The position numbers were made by a program, and so were the translations under genes. Below are positions 17,787 to 26,218 of a stretch of 64,000 nucleotides of DNA, one piece after another; the stretch's first letter is position 1, and each line of letters opens with the position of its first letter. The notes under the pieces were generated by a model that saw nothing but the letters and a program-made list of their open reading frames with translations, was not told the origin of the DNA and did not search any database. The stretch comes from an uncultured Prevotella sp. (GTDB lineage Bacteria > Bacteroidota > Bacteroidia > Bacteroidales > Bacteroidaceae), in assembly GCA_900772835.1 (NCBI GenBank), contig CAAGSA010000071.1, positions 1-64,000 of the forward strand, read 5' to 3'.

Positions 17787-18845
17787 TCAGCTCCGCTTTA
17801 TCCTGCCGAAGGTCTTCACGCTGGTATACTTCCGCCAGAGGTTGAGCCTGCGCTCGCGCGGCACTCCGTGGCGGCGTATGTAGTCCTGCGCCGCGTCGAG
17901 CATGCGCCGGCACACGTTCCCGTCCAGGTAGGGGTCGTAGTTGTCCACCACCCACTGCCGCTTTTCGGCTGCCGCGGGGTCGGAGAGTGCGTGGTCGAAT
18001 GCCGGTATAAGCTGCGATGGGGTGGTGATGTTCTCCCAGTAGATGTCTTTCGATATGGTGCCGAGCGTCACCACGGGGCGCGAGAGGAGCAGGAACTCGT
18101 AGATTGTCGACGAGGTGTCGCTCACGAGCACGTCGCTCATGAGCTGCCATTTGGTCACGTTCTCTCCCTTGTCAACAAACATCACATCGGGGCGCGTCTC
18201 TGCCCACTGGCGGTATTCGTCCACCCACTCCTGCTGCGTGAGCGGATGGAACTTCATCACGACCAGCGCGTCACGCTCCCGGGCGAGCCTGCCCAGCTCT
18301 TCCTTGATATAGGGGAGGGATGTCAGCTTCGGCGAGAAAGTGGGGGCGTAGAGCACTATGCGGCTCTTGCCCGTGGCGTCGAGCAGCCTGCGGCGCTCGT
18401 CGTCGTAGTCGTGCAGGTGCTGCTTTATCCAGTCCTGCTTGGGCCATCCGGTCTCCACCACTTCGAAGTCACCGTATTTCCGCGCGAGCTGCCTGAAGTG
18501 CGAGGTGAAGTAGGGGCCCTGCGTGAAGTATGTGTCGAAGTAGCGGCGTATCACCCAATGGTCTTTCTTTTCGGCGGCATAGCCGTGGAACACCTGTATC
18601 TTCACTCCCGGCAGATAGTAGGGCACTATGTTTCCGGGCACGAAGATAGCTTCCGGGTTGAAGTCGTACACCTCCTGTATGGAATCTGTCCATCTCACCG
18701 TCCGGGCATACTCGAAGCTGCCTATCTTGGGTGTGTGTACATACCACAGCACGTCGTGCGGCAGCTTGCCGCTTTCCACGTATACCTGTATGGGATTAAG
18801 TATGTCAATGGCATACTTATTCTCACAGAACAAGACTATTCTCAT
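17787..18845 (-). CDS. CDP-glycerol glycerophosphotransferase family protein (TagB/TagF-like)
   Basis: The 352-residue product shows the two catalytic signatures of this family: the histidine motif VFHGYAAEKKDHW and the serine/acid motif VLVSDTSSTIYEF. The intervening segments (VETGWPKQDW, LYAPTFSPKLTS, VMKFHPLT) are typical. In Gram-positive bacteria these enzymes prime or polymerise glycerol phosphate in wall teichoic acid; Gram-negative homologues decorate capsules or LPS. It is the first gene of the four-gene operon and starts 30 bases from a good promoter. Only one such transferase is present, so a single or short decoration is more likely than a long polymer. Confidence 0.9.
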   Translation of the reverse strand: MRIVLFCENKYAIDILNPIQVYVESGKLPHDVLWYVHTPKIGSFEYARTVRWTDSIQEVYDFNPEAIFVPGNIVPYYLPGVKIQVFHGYAAEKKDHWVIRRYFDTYFTQGPYFTSHFRQLARKYGDFEVVETGWPKQDWIKQHLHDYDDERRRLLDATGKSRIVLYAPTFSPKLTSLPYIKEELGRLARERDALVVMKFHPLTQQEWVDEYRQWAETRPDVMFVDKGENVTKWQLMSDVLVSDTSSTIYEFLLLSRPVVTLGTISKDIYWENITTPSQLIPAFDHALSDPAAAEKRQWVVDNYDPYLDGNVCRRMLDAAQDYIRRHGVPRERRLNLWRKYTSVKTFGRIKRS

Positions 18846-18874
18846 TAATTTCTATTTTCCAGTTGCTTTATGCT

Positions 18875-18882
18875 GCAAAGGT
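18875..18882 (-). promoter_or_regulatory. Promoter element for the phospho-polyol operon
   Basis: Minus-strand TACCTTTG followed by CAGC matches TAnnTTTG and lies 30 bases before the start of the glycerophosphotransferase gene. Confidence 0.6.
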
Positions 18883-19055
18883 ACAATAAATATAGAGGAG
18901 AGAAAAGGAATTGTAACTGTTTTTTAACTTTGTCAAGTTTTTTGACGCCCATCCGGGCTTTATCCCCCGTCTCCGCCTGCCGCCAAGCGCAATGGCTCCG
19001 CCCTTTCCGTCCAGAACCTGCTCCGGAAGTGCGGCGGATGCTCCGGTATTCTATG

Positions 19056-19139
19056 TTGCGTGGCTTGGAACGTACGTTGCACGCCTTGGAATGTACGTTC
19101 CAAACCACGCAATTTACATTCCAAGCCACGCAATATAGA
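19056..19139. repeat. Four 21-bp units, two forward and two inverted
   Basis: Units at 19056–19076 and 19077–19097 (consensus TTGCGTGGCTTGGAAYGTA) are followed by two inverted copies at 19098–19118 and 19119–19139. The two halves can pair as a large cruciform, extended by matching flanks. It lies in the divergent 18846–19450 gap, which also holds two operator-like palindromes and two promoters. Confidence 0.8.
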
Positions 19140-19185
19140 AATACGGGGCATCCGCGGCGGATTAACGCCACAGCCGGCCGAGTAC

Positions 19186-19273
19186 TGTGCAAACGTTTGG
19201 ATGAAACGAGAAGAATTTCATCTACCTTCTCTCGAATTGCCAGGGCGAGGAATGTGCAAACGTTTGGATGAAA
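19186..19273. promoter_or_regulatory. Pair of operator-like sites with core CAAACGTTTG
   Basis: TGTGCAAACGTTTGGATGAA occurs at 19186 and again at 19253, 67 bases apart. Each has the perfect 10-base palindrome CAAACGTTTG (19190–19199 and 19257–19266), resembling LacI/PurR-type operators. They lie about 100–175 bases upstream of the susC promoter. No matching regulator gene is in the window. Confidence 0.5.
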
Positions 19274-19362
19274 AACACACGGAAAAACACAAAAAGGAAC
19301 ATAAATTAAATGTAATAGAACATTTTTTCCTTGATTTATGGTAATGTTTTGGAAATTTAAAC

Positions 19363-19370
19363 TATATTTG
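19363..19370 (+). promoter_or_regulatory. Promoter element for the first susC gene
   Basis: TATATTTG followed by CAAAAG matches the Bacteroidota -7 motif, about 80 bases before the start codon. Confidence 0.5.
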
Positions 19371-19450
19371 CAAAAGAATTATACAAACTTCATAACAAGT
19401 CTGAAAATTACACAAGAGACATAATCTACAAACTAAAAATTAAACCGAAC

Positions 19451-22400
19451 ATGGGAAATAACGAAAATCATGTTTTCTGGGGCGGAAGTGCAAACTTCAT
19501 GAAATACGCCTCCTGTGGTTTACTCGCATCGATGATGCTGCTCTCCTATCCGGCAAATGCCAATGCCGGAGAGGCTACAGGAACTGTCTATGCGCAATCA
19601 GTTAACCAGACAAAGGTACTGAACGGTACCATAGTTGACGAACACGGGGAACCTATCATCGGAGCATCCGTGATGGTGAAGGGCACGACAAACGGTGGCG
19701 TGACCGACCTGGACGGCAAATTCAACATCACTAATCTACCGGCAAACGCAACTCTGGAAATCAGCTACATCGGCTACAAGACACAGACCGTGGCCGTGGG
19801 GAACCAGTCTACGCTCAACATCAAGATGCTGCCCGAAGACAAGCAGCTCGACGAGGTTGTGGTGGTAGGCTACGGCGTGGTGAAGAAGTCTGACCTCACG
19901 GGTTCGGTAGGAAGCGTGAAGTCGGACGTAATCGCCGGAAAAGGCTCCACATCGCTTATGGAAAGCCTGCAGGGACAGGTTGCAGGTGTGAACATCTCGC
20001 AGTCGTCAAGCCGTGCCGGCGACGGATTCAACATCCAGATCCGAGGCAAGAGCTCGATGAACGACGACAGCAAGCCGCTCTACGTGATTGACGGAGTGGT
20101 GTGCGACAACATGGACTTCCTGAACCCGATGGACATCGAGAAGGTGGACGTGCTGAAGGATGCCTCGTCTACGGCTATCTATGGTTCGCGCGCAACGAAC
20201 GGTGTGGTTATGATCACCACAAAGAAGGGCGACGAGAAGGGAACGAGAACCACAGTGAGCTACGACGGCTACTGGGGATTCAAGGAGGTTGCCAACATGC
20301 CAGAATTCATGAACGGCGACGAATATACAAAATACCGCTTCAGCCGCTATCTGACAGAGAAACTCGACAACACCACAGGACTCACCTCGTGGGAGATGAA
20401 GGGCAGCGACCTCTCAAAGTTCTGGTGCAACGACAGCCCGGTAATCAAGGAAATGTACCAGACCAAGAACTATACCGACTGGGCTGACCTCGTGACACGC
20501 AACGGCTCGCAGCAGAACCACTTCATCAACATTTCAGGAAACGCCAAAGACCTGACATACCGCGTGGGACTGGGCTACCAGAACGAAGAGGGAGTGCTCT
20601 ACGACGGATATGAGCGCTGGAACATCAAGGGCGCACTCGACCACAAGATTTCAAAGCAGGTGGCTGTGGGATTCTCAACAAACCTCGCCACTTCGATGAA
20701 GAAATACGGCAGCAAGAACTCGGTGAACAACGGATTCCTCATGAACCCCACCATGCCGGCAAGATACTGGGAGGGCGACAACGCCGGAGAACTCATCTAC
20801 CAGCCGGGAAAAGACGCAGCAGTGTACCCCACGGGCGGTGGTCCGACTTCGACAATCAACCCGCTCGTTGACCGCGAGAACTCGAAGGACAACACACGCC
20901 AGTACAACGCCATGGCAAACGTATACCTGCAGTACTCCCCAATCAAGGAGGTGATACTGAAGACCACGTTCTCGCCAATGTACCAGAAGTCGCACCAGGG
21001 AGTGTTCTACGGCTCCGACACACAGGTGCGCGGAGGCAAGGGCAACCAGGCTGAGGACTACAACGACGAGACATTCTCATACACATGGGACACCCAGGCA
21101 AACTTCATCAAGCGCTTCGGCGACCACAGCCTGAACGTGCTGGGACTCGTTTCCGTATACCAGCAGAAAGAGCAGGGCAGCTACATGAAGGCCACGAACA
21201 TGCCGTTCGACGTGGACTGGAACAACATGGGTTCAGGCACGCTCGAAACACGCTCAAGCTACTACCGCAAGGTGTCCATGCTCTCATACGTGGCACGTCT
21301 GAACTACGGATACATGGACAAATACCTGCTCACGGTATCATCGCGCTGGGACGGAAGCTCCAAGTTCGCAAAGGGCAACCGCTGGGGTATGTTCCCGTCG
21401 GCAGCCGTGGCATGGCGCATCACCGAGGAAGACTTCATGAAGAACACATCAGACTGGCTGAGCAACTTGAAGCTCCGTCTGAGCTACGGTGTGACCGGTA
21501 ACAACATGGGAGTGGGCGCATACGAGACCATGTCGCTCGCAAACAAGAAGTACTACTACAACTTCGGCAACACAGCAGCAAACGGATACGGATATTCAAT
21601 GGCGAACTCCGACCTGACATGGGAGAAGACCACTGAGTTCAACCTCGGTCTCGACTTCGGATTCCTGGACAACCGCATCAACGGTGCCATCGACCTCTAT
21701 ACAAGAAACTCGAAAGACCTGCTCATGGAGATGAAGACTCCGTATGAGCTCGGCTCAGTGACGGGTGCCATAAAGAGCAACGTGGGCAAGGTGCGCAACC
21801 GCGGTATCGAAGTACAGCTCAACACCGTGAACATCAGAAACAAGGACTGGTATTGGGAAACCAACTTCTCGTTCGCACGCAACATCAACGAAATCAAGGA
21901 GCTGAACGGCGAGAAGAAGGACTTGGTGGGCAACAAGTGGTTCATCGGACAGCCTATCAACGTTATCTACGGATACAAGCACACAGGCGTAGCTACACGC
22001 GAGGAGGCTGCAGCAATGGCTGCCGACGAACACTGGAAGACAAAGTTCCCGGAGGGAACAATGAAGGTGGCTGACAAGGACGGCAACGGTACTATCGACG
22101 CCAGCGACCGCTACGTGCTCGGACACTGCGACCCCACATGGACAGGAAGCCTGACTTCCACTCTGACATACAAGAACCTGGACTTCTCGTTCAGCCTCTA
22201 CACAAGCCAGGGCGGATACGTATACTCACCGTTCATGCGCGAGTTCGCACGCTACGGATCACGCGGCACGCAGCACATCAAGCTCGACTATTATATACCG
22301 GAGGGAGCACCAATCCTCGCCGACGACGGAACAGTGACCACACAGACCGCCACACACTACGCCAGCTGGCCTTTCCCGACAGCAGGCAACGCCACCGGAT

Positions 22401-22687
22401 CATCAGGCGGCGGACGCTTCTGGACAGAGGACGAGAGCGGACAGGCATTCTGCGTGGACAACTCTTACGTGAAGGTGAAGAACATCACACTGGGATACAC
22501 ATTCCCGAAGAGCTGGATGCAGAAAATCAACGTGTCGAGCCTCAGGGTTTATGTGAACATCCTGAACCCGTTCACATTCACCGACTACAAGGGATTCGAC
22601 CCGGAATGGGCTGACGCTTCTGTAACCGACGGTACGGGCGGTGTAAGTTCAAGAACTTATCAAATTGGTGTAAACCTGAAATTCTAA
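19451..22687 (+). CDS. SusC/RagA-family TonB-linked outer membrane transporter (first pair)
   Basis: The 1078-residue product has the full SusC layout. A signal sequence (YASCGLLASMMLLSYPANAN) sits unusually deep because the start adds about 16 residues; an internal ATG at 19499 would begin directly at the signal. A CarboxypepD_reg-like domain follows (VLNGTIVDEHGEPIIGASV). The TonB-box-like LDEVVVVGYG precedes the plug, which contains NIQIRGKSS, PLYVIDGVV and ASSTAIYGSRATNGV. The beta barrel ends with the typical YQIGVNLKF. It imports oligosaccharides or peptides with its SusD partner 21 bases downstream. No glycoside hydrolase or sensor gene is adjacent, so the substrate is unknown. Confidence 0.95.
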   Translation: MGNNENHVFWGGSANFMKYASCGLLASMMLLSYPANANAGEATGTVYAQSVNQTKVLNGTIVDEHGEPIIGASVMVKGTTNGGVTDLDGKFNITNLPANATLEISYIGYKTQTVAVGNQSTLNIKMLPEDKQLDEVVVVGYGVVKKSDLTGSVGSVKSDVIAGKGSTSLMESLQGQVAGVNISQSSSRAGDGFNIQIRGKSSMNDDSKPLYVIDGVVCDNMDFLNPMDIEKVDVLKDASSTAIYGSRATNGVVMITTKKGDEKGTRTTVSYDGYWGFKEVANMPEFMNGDEYTKYRFSRYLTEKLDNTTGLTSWEMKGSDLSKFWCNDSPVIKEMYQTKNYTDWADLVTRNGSQQNHFINISGNAKDLTYRVGLGYQNEEGVLYDGYERWNIKGALDHKISKQVAVGFSTNLATSMKKYGSKNSVNNGFLMNPTMPARYWEGDNAGELIYQPGKDAAVYPTGGGPTSTINPLVDRENSKDNTRQYNAMANVYLQYSPIKEVILKTTFSPMYQKSHQGVFYGSDTQVRGGKGNQAEDYNDETFSYTWDTQANFIKRFGDHSLNVLGLVSVYQQKEQGSYMKATNMPFDVDWNNMGSGTLETRSSYYRKVSMLSYVARLNYGYMDKYLLTVSSRWDGSSKFAKGNRWGMFPSAAVAWRITEEDFMKNTSDWLSNLKLRLSYGVTGNNMGVGAYETMSLANKKYYYNFGNTAANGYGYSMANSDLTWEKTTEFNLGLDFGFLDNRINGAIDLYTRNSKDLLMEMKTPYELGSVTGAIKSNVGKVRNRGIEVQLNTVNIRNKDWYWETNFSFARNINEIKELNGEKKDLVGNKWFIGQPINVIYGYKHTGVATREEAAAMAADEHWKTKFPEGTMKVADKDGNGTIDASDRYVLGHCDPTWTGSLTSTLTYKNLDFSFSLYTSQGGYVYSPFMREFARYGSRGTQHIKLDYYIPEGAPILADDGTVTTQTATHYASWPFPTAGNATGSSGGGRFWTEDESGQAFCVDNSYVKVKNITLGYTFPKSWMQKINVSSLRVYVNILNPFTFTDYKGFDPEWADASVTDGTGGVSSRTYQIGVNLKF

Positions 22688-22708
22688 GAATTATAAAAAG
22701 AAAGAATT

Positions 22709-24463
22709 ATGAAAAAGATATATTATAGTATAATGGTCGGAGCGATGGCATTCCTGTCAAGCTGCTCGGGATTCCTGGATCCGGACAGCCGCACAGACGT
22801 TCCCACTAACACTTTCTATAACACAACAACCGGCTACGAGAGCCTCACTAACTCAATGTACTCCTCTCTGCGCACGATGTTCAACAGACAGCCGCACTTG
22901 TTCGTGGGCGGAACCGACATCTACGGCGACGGAAAGTCGCAGGGTATGGCAATGACATACTACACGTACACCGTGGCTGAAGACTGCATCGAAAAGTTCT
23001 ACAGCGACTGCTACATCGGCATACAGAAGGCAAACGAAGTAATCGAATACGGCGAGACGACGAAAGACTCGAAAGTACGCCTGCAGTATATCGACGAGGC
23101 ACGCTTCATCCGCGCATGGTACTACTTCCAGCTCGTGCAGCAGTTCGGCGGAGTGCCGATGGCCAACGACATGTATTCATCGGCAGTGATGAACTTCCCG
23201 CGCGAGAGCCTGGGCAACGTATACAAGTTCATCATCAGCGAATTTGAATACCTCGCAGGCAACGACTCCAAACTGCTTGCCACAAGCAACGTGGGACGCG
23301 CCAACAAGAAGGCAGCCAAGTTCTTCCTCGCAAAGGCTTATCTCACACGCGGATGGCTGAACGGACAGGACGCTGAGGCACAGGAGGAGAACATCGCCGA
23401 GGCAAGCGACTTCGCCAACGCCAAGAAATACATCCTGGAGGTTATCGGCAGCGATGTTCCAAGCGAATCTATCGAGAAGGCTTTCGACATCTACAACGAG
23501 CAGAGCAGCGAGTTCTTCTGGACTGTACAGTTCAGCGGCGAGACCGTTGACAACCCGAAGGACGACGGCTCATACCAGATGGCACAGTTCGGAGCATACC
23601 TCGGCGGTGCCGAGTATCCGCGCACCAAGGCTATCGACGGTACCTACTCTCCTAACTTCTGCATGCACAAGCTCTTCACCAAGGGCGACGGACGCTACGA
23701 GCAGACATTCATGACGGAACTCTACGGCACCGAGGACGCCAACGGCACTCCTACATACAACTACTTCGACTTCTACTATCCGAAGAACGGTTCGAAGGTG
23801 CTCTACTACTACGCTCCGTGGTGGGCAACTGATGACGACATCGCTGCCTGGAGAGCAGACGACCCGAACGGCGTGAAGGCTGGCGCACGCGTAGGCAAAG
23901 TGGCACTGACCATCGCCGACGGAGGCGTTGACCCGAACTCCAACCAGCCGGCAGACTGGGCTACACGCCGCCACAGCGATGCCGGAGCACCATGCATAAA
24001 GAAGTTCGACGACTACACTGAGACATCTATCGCAAACCGCAAATCCACCTGCTCTATGCACGATGTGTCATGCGCACGCCTGGGTGAAGCTTACCTCATC
24101 GCGGCAGAGGCTTACATCATGCTGGGCGACAAGGCTGAGGCAGCAAAGATGATCAACACACTGCGCAAGCGCCCTGGAACCATCAAGGCTGGCTTCGAAA
24201 GCGAGATGACGGTTTCTGCCGACGACATGGACATCGACTTCATCCTGGCAGAACGCGTGCGCGAGATGGCAGGAGAGTACGTACGCTGGACCGACTTGAA
24301 GCGCACCCACAAGCTCTTCGAGTACGTGAAGAAGTATCAGGAAGACCCTGTGAACGAGTCTAACTTCAAGGGCGACGACGGCAAGTGGAGAATCCTCCGC
24401 CCGATTCCACAGGGAGCCATCGACCGCAACAAGACCGAAATTCAGCAGAACCCTGGATACTAA
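22709..24463 (+). CDS. SusD/RagB-family outer membrane lipoprotein (first pair)
   Basis: The 584-residue product starts with a lipoprotein signal ending in the lipobox FLSSC, with Cys at about residue 19, followed by SGFLDPDS as in SusD proteins. Helical tetratricopeptide-like segments follow (IQKANEVIEYGETT; YIDEARFIRAWYYFQLVQ), then the C-terminal RagB/SusD block (ARLGEAYLIAAEAYIMLGD, FILAERVREMAGEYVRWTDL). It ends with the usual PIPQGAIDRNKTEIQQNPGY. The protein is the ligand-binding lid of the SusC channel encoded upstream. The gene ends the unit at a strong terminator. Confidence 0.95.
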   Translation: MKKIYYSIMVGAMAFLSSCSGFLDPDSRTDVPTNTFYNTTTGYESLTNSMYSSLRTMFNRQPHLFVGGTDIYGDGKSQGMAMTYYTYTVAEDCIEKFYSDCYIGIQKANEVIEYGETTKDSKVRLQYIDEARFIRAWYYFQLVQQFGGVPMANDMYSSAVMNFPRESLGNVYKFIISEFEYLAGNDSKLLATSNVGRANKKAAKFFLAKAYLTRGWLNGQDAEAQEENIAEASDFANAKKYILEVIGSDVPSESIEKAFDIYNEQSSEFFWTVQFSGETVDNPKDDGSYQMAQFGAYLGGAEYPRTKAIDGTYSPNFCMHKLFTKGDGRYEQTFMTELYGTEDANGTPTYNYFDFYYPKNGSKVLYYYAPWWATDDDIAAWRADDPNGVKAGARVGKVALTIADGGVDPNSNQPADWATRRHSDAGAPCIKKFDDYTETSIANRKSTCSMHDVSCARLGEAYLIAAEAYIMLGDKAEAAKMINTLRKRPGTIKAGFESEMTVSADDMDIDFILAERVREMAGEYVRWTDLKRTHKLFEYVKKYQEDPVNESNFKGDDGKWRILRPIPQGAIDRNKTEIQQNPGY

Positions 24464-24495
24464 TCCAAGCAAGCTGATACACGACAATACCGAAG

Positions 24496-24531
24496 AAAGG
24501 CTGCATCCATAATCCGGGTGCAGCCTTTTTC
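24496..24531 (+). terminator. Intrinsic terminator after the first susD
   Basis: AAGGCTGCA (24497–24505) pairs with TGCAGCCTT (24519–24527), followed by a T-run. Confidence 0.85.
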
Positions 24532-24586
24532 ATTCTCTATACAATATTCCGAGCGAGTTCATCGGCAATGTCTCCATGCCTTATAC

Positions 24587-24695
24587 TTGGACTATGAATA
24601 TTGAATCCTTGCCCTATGCATATTATACAATTGGTCTATGAATATCAAACCCTTGGTCTTTGTATATTATACCATTGCCTATGTATACTATGCCA
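24587..24695. repeat. Tandem array of five ~22-bp units
   Basis: Units begin at 24587, 24609, 24631, 24653 and 24675 (lengths 22, 22, 22, 22, 21). The consensus is close to TTGGNCTATGNATATTANAC. It lies downstream of the susD terminator in the 24464–25326 gap. The rest of the gap holds two possible small ORFs with a promoter, described separately. Confidence 0.75.
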
Positions 24696-24855
24696 TTGAC
24701 CTTTAAATGATATTAACTTGATAAATAAATGATATTTCCTTCAGTCTACAAATGCAATTACTTCAACTGAAGAATGCTGCTCCAGCAATTGCCGAACACT
24801 TTTCCTTCAATTAAAGAATGCAGGCACATCAACAGCCGAATGATGCTAAACCGAT

Positions 24856-24954
24856 TTACTTACGCAGTACCATCAACAGCCGGATACAGTTAAATAAATT
24901 CTGATTGAGAGTTGGGATATGGACAAAAAAATAGAGGACGACATGATCACTCAT
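24856..24954 (-). CDS. Possible 32-residue small protein
   Basis: A minus-strand ORF starts with MSDHVVLYFFVHIPTLNQ. It is preceded by AGGAGG five bases before the ATG, a strong Shine-Dalgarno that is unusual in this phylum. It lies 29 bases downstream of another small ORF and in the same direction. There is no family recognition, and its short length makes chance likely; it is listed because of the ribosome binding site and the promoter upstream. Confidence 0.2.
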   Translation of the reverse strand: MSDHVVLYFFVHIPTLNQNLFNCIRLLMVLRK

Positions 24955-24983
24955 ACCGGCCTCCTGAAAACATTCTTTTTTAC

Positions 24984-25079
24984 CTAACGGATTCTGTTGT
25001 GAAAGTAACCCATGAAGCTAATTGCTGTTACAAGTGCTACCGACATCAACGTCATTACCGTCTTAAAATCTAATAACAT
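24984..25079 (-). CDS. Possible 31-residue single-span membrane peptide
   Basis: A minus-strand ORF reads MLLDFKTVMTLMSVALV at its start, continues hydrophobic to about residue 24 and ends in a basic tail (FHNRIR). That is one potential membrane helix with a positive C-terminus. It lies 62 bases downstream of a full TATCTTTGCACC promoter match on the same strand, and its leader contains taaggtaaag before the ATG. It could be a small membrane protein, or the transcript could be a small RNA. No homologue is recognised. Confidence 0.3.
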   Translation of the reverse strand: MLLDFKTVMTLMSVALVTAISFMGYFHNRIR

Positions 25080-25141
25080 AATCTTTACCTTAAATCTATC
25101 AAACTACTAACCTATGAAAATGTATTCTCTCGAACACGGTG

Positions 25142-25149
25142 CAAAGATA
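25142..25149 (-). promoter_or_regulatory. Strong -7 promoter element for an unannotated minus transcript
   Basis: Minus-strand TATCTTTGCACC is an exact match to the commonest promoter form in this window. The first protein-size gene in that direction on that strand is far away, so it must serve a short transcript over 25135–24850. Confidence 0.5.
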
Positions 25150-25326
25150 CAGTCTTTTGTGTACGTACACAACAGATAGCATTACTATTTTCTCATTTTT
25201 TCGCTTTTAATTGATTTGCGTCAAGTTGAGAAACCAAAAATCACGTATTATTGCTTTTTATTTACACAAAGCAAGTAAACAAGACACAATTATTACAAAT
25301 TGACTGTACACCAGGAACCGCCACCC

Positions 25327-26016
25327 TCATTGCACCTCATAATACTGCTTCAGTTCGGCTGCGAGGGCTGCAAGCTGCTCCACATCGTCGTTGCCGTACC
25401 GATTCCACACCTTCTGGCAAGGCGAAAGGAGCGGCGAGACGGTAAACTCCTCGTTACGGTTCAGGTAGGGGTCGATGATTCTGTACACGTCCATCACCTC
25501 CACCACTCTCTGCGGCGCAGTGCCGATGAGCCTTGCCAGTTCCTTCACCTCGGGCGTGGATGCCACCATGGTGATGGGCGTGAGACGGAAATAGAGGTCG
25601 AGCACGAGTATGAGGGCAAGCGGAATGAGGTCGGGGCAGCGCGGTATGGGGCGGAAGTCTGCCTCGAAGGTCTCGTTCAGCTGCACTCCGTCGTAGAACT
25701 CCCCGGGATTGAAGAATCCCGACAGCAGGCGCACCACCTTCGCGTCGGCATCGAGGCGCCGCCTGTCCGCCGCATAGCGCTTCATCATCTTCAGCAGATG
25801 CTGCCGCCTGGTGTCGCGCAGCTCCGTCATGCGCTCGTGGATGAAGTGCGGCGGAATGTGCAGTTCCAGGCTCAGGGCCACGGTGCTCCTGCCGTACATG
25901 GGCTTCACGCCCATCGGCTTCTGCAGATAAAGCTGCACCACAAGAATCCAGAAGTCTTCCTGCCACAGGCTGTTTGCCGGCGTGGAGGGTTGGGTATACA
26001 GATTTGCCATAAGCAT
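25327..26016 (-). CDS. Conserved-looking hypothetical protein, about 229 residues
   Basis: I do not recognise the family. The product is soluble, with no signal peptide or membrane segments. It begins MLMANLYTQPSTPANSLWQED; an ATG two codons later (26010) is an equally good start. Features visible are a charged helical middle (RRQHLLKMMKRYAADRRRLDADAK), a possible DNA- or protein-binding hydrophobic region (LIPLALILVLDLYFR) and a second helical part (VKELARLIGTAPQRVVEVMDVY) that looks like a helix-turn-helix but is unproven. A TAAGTTTG promoter lies at 26051–26058. It stands alone, divergent from the SDR gene. Confidence 0.75.
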   Translation of the reverse strand: MLMANLYTQPSTPANSLWQEDFWILVVQLYLQKPMGVKPMYGRSTVALSLELHIPPHFIHERMTELRDTRRQHLLKMMKRYAADRRRLDADAKVVRLLSGFFNPGEFYDGVQLNETFEADFRPIPRCPDLIPLALILVLDLYFRLTPITMVASTPEVKELARLIGTAPQRVVEVMDVYRIIDPYLNRNEEFTVSPLLSPCQKVWNRYGNDDVEQLAALAAELKQYYEVQ

Positions 26017-26050
26017 TGTCGCGATAGATACAGTATATATTGATTTATTG

Positions 26051-26058
26051 CAAACTTA
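26051..26058 (-). promoter_or_regulatory. Promoter element for the hypothetical gene at 25327–26016
   Basis: Minus-strand TAAGTTTG matches TAnnTTTG and lies about 35 bases before the start. Confidence 0.5.
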
Positions 26059-26122
26059 CTTATTTTCTGTGAAATAAAAGAATAATAGGGGCAACAAATA
26101 GGCAAAAAACGGAAAACTTTAG

Positions 26123-26130
26123 TATCTTTG
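26123..26130 (+). promoter_or_regulatory. Promoter element for the SDR gene
   Basis: TATCTTTGCACC is an exact match to the Bacteroidota -7 motif, with the start codon 89 bases downstream. Confidence 0.6.
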
Positions 26131-26218
26131 CACCGGATATATGCGGCAGCAGCGACAGCCGGACTGCCGCCCGAACAAAAACAAGCAATAGGAACTAACC
26201 AAATTAAAAAACATTTTT

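Noticed and set aside
14239..18845. Complete phosphonate biosynthesis cluster
   Set aside because: Only a transaminase-like gene is present; PEP mutase and phosphonopyruvate decarboxylase are missing.
18960..19151. Short repeated peptide LRGLE… read from the 21-bp units
   Set aside because: 21 is a multiple of three, so every frame gives a repeat; the element is inverted and palindromic, which points to DNA structure.
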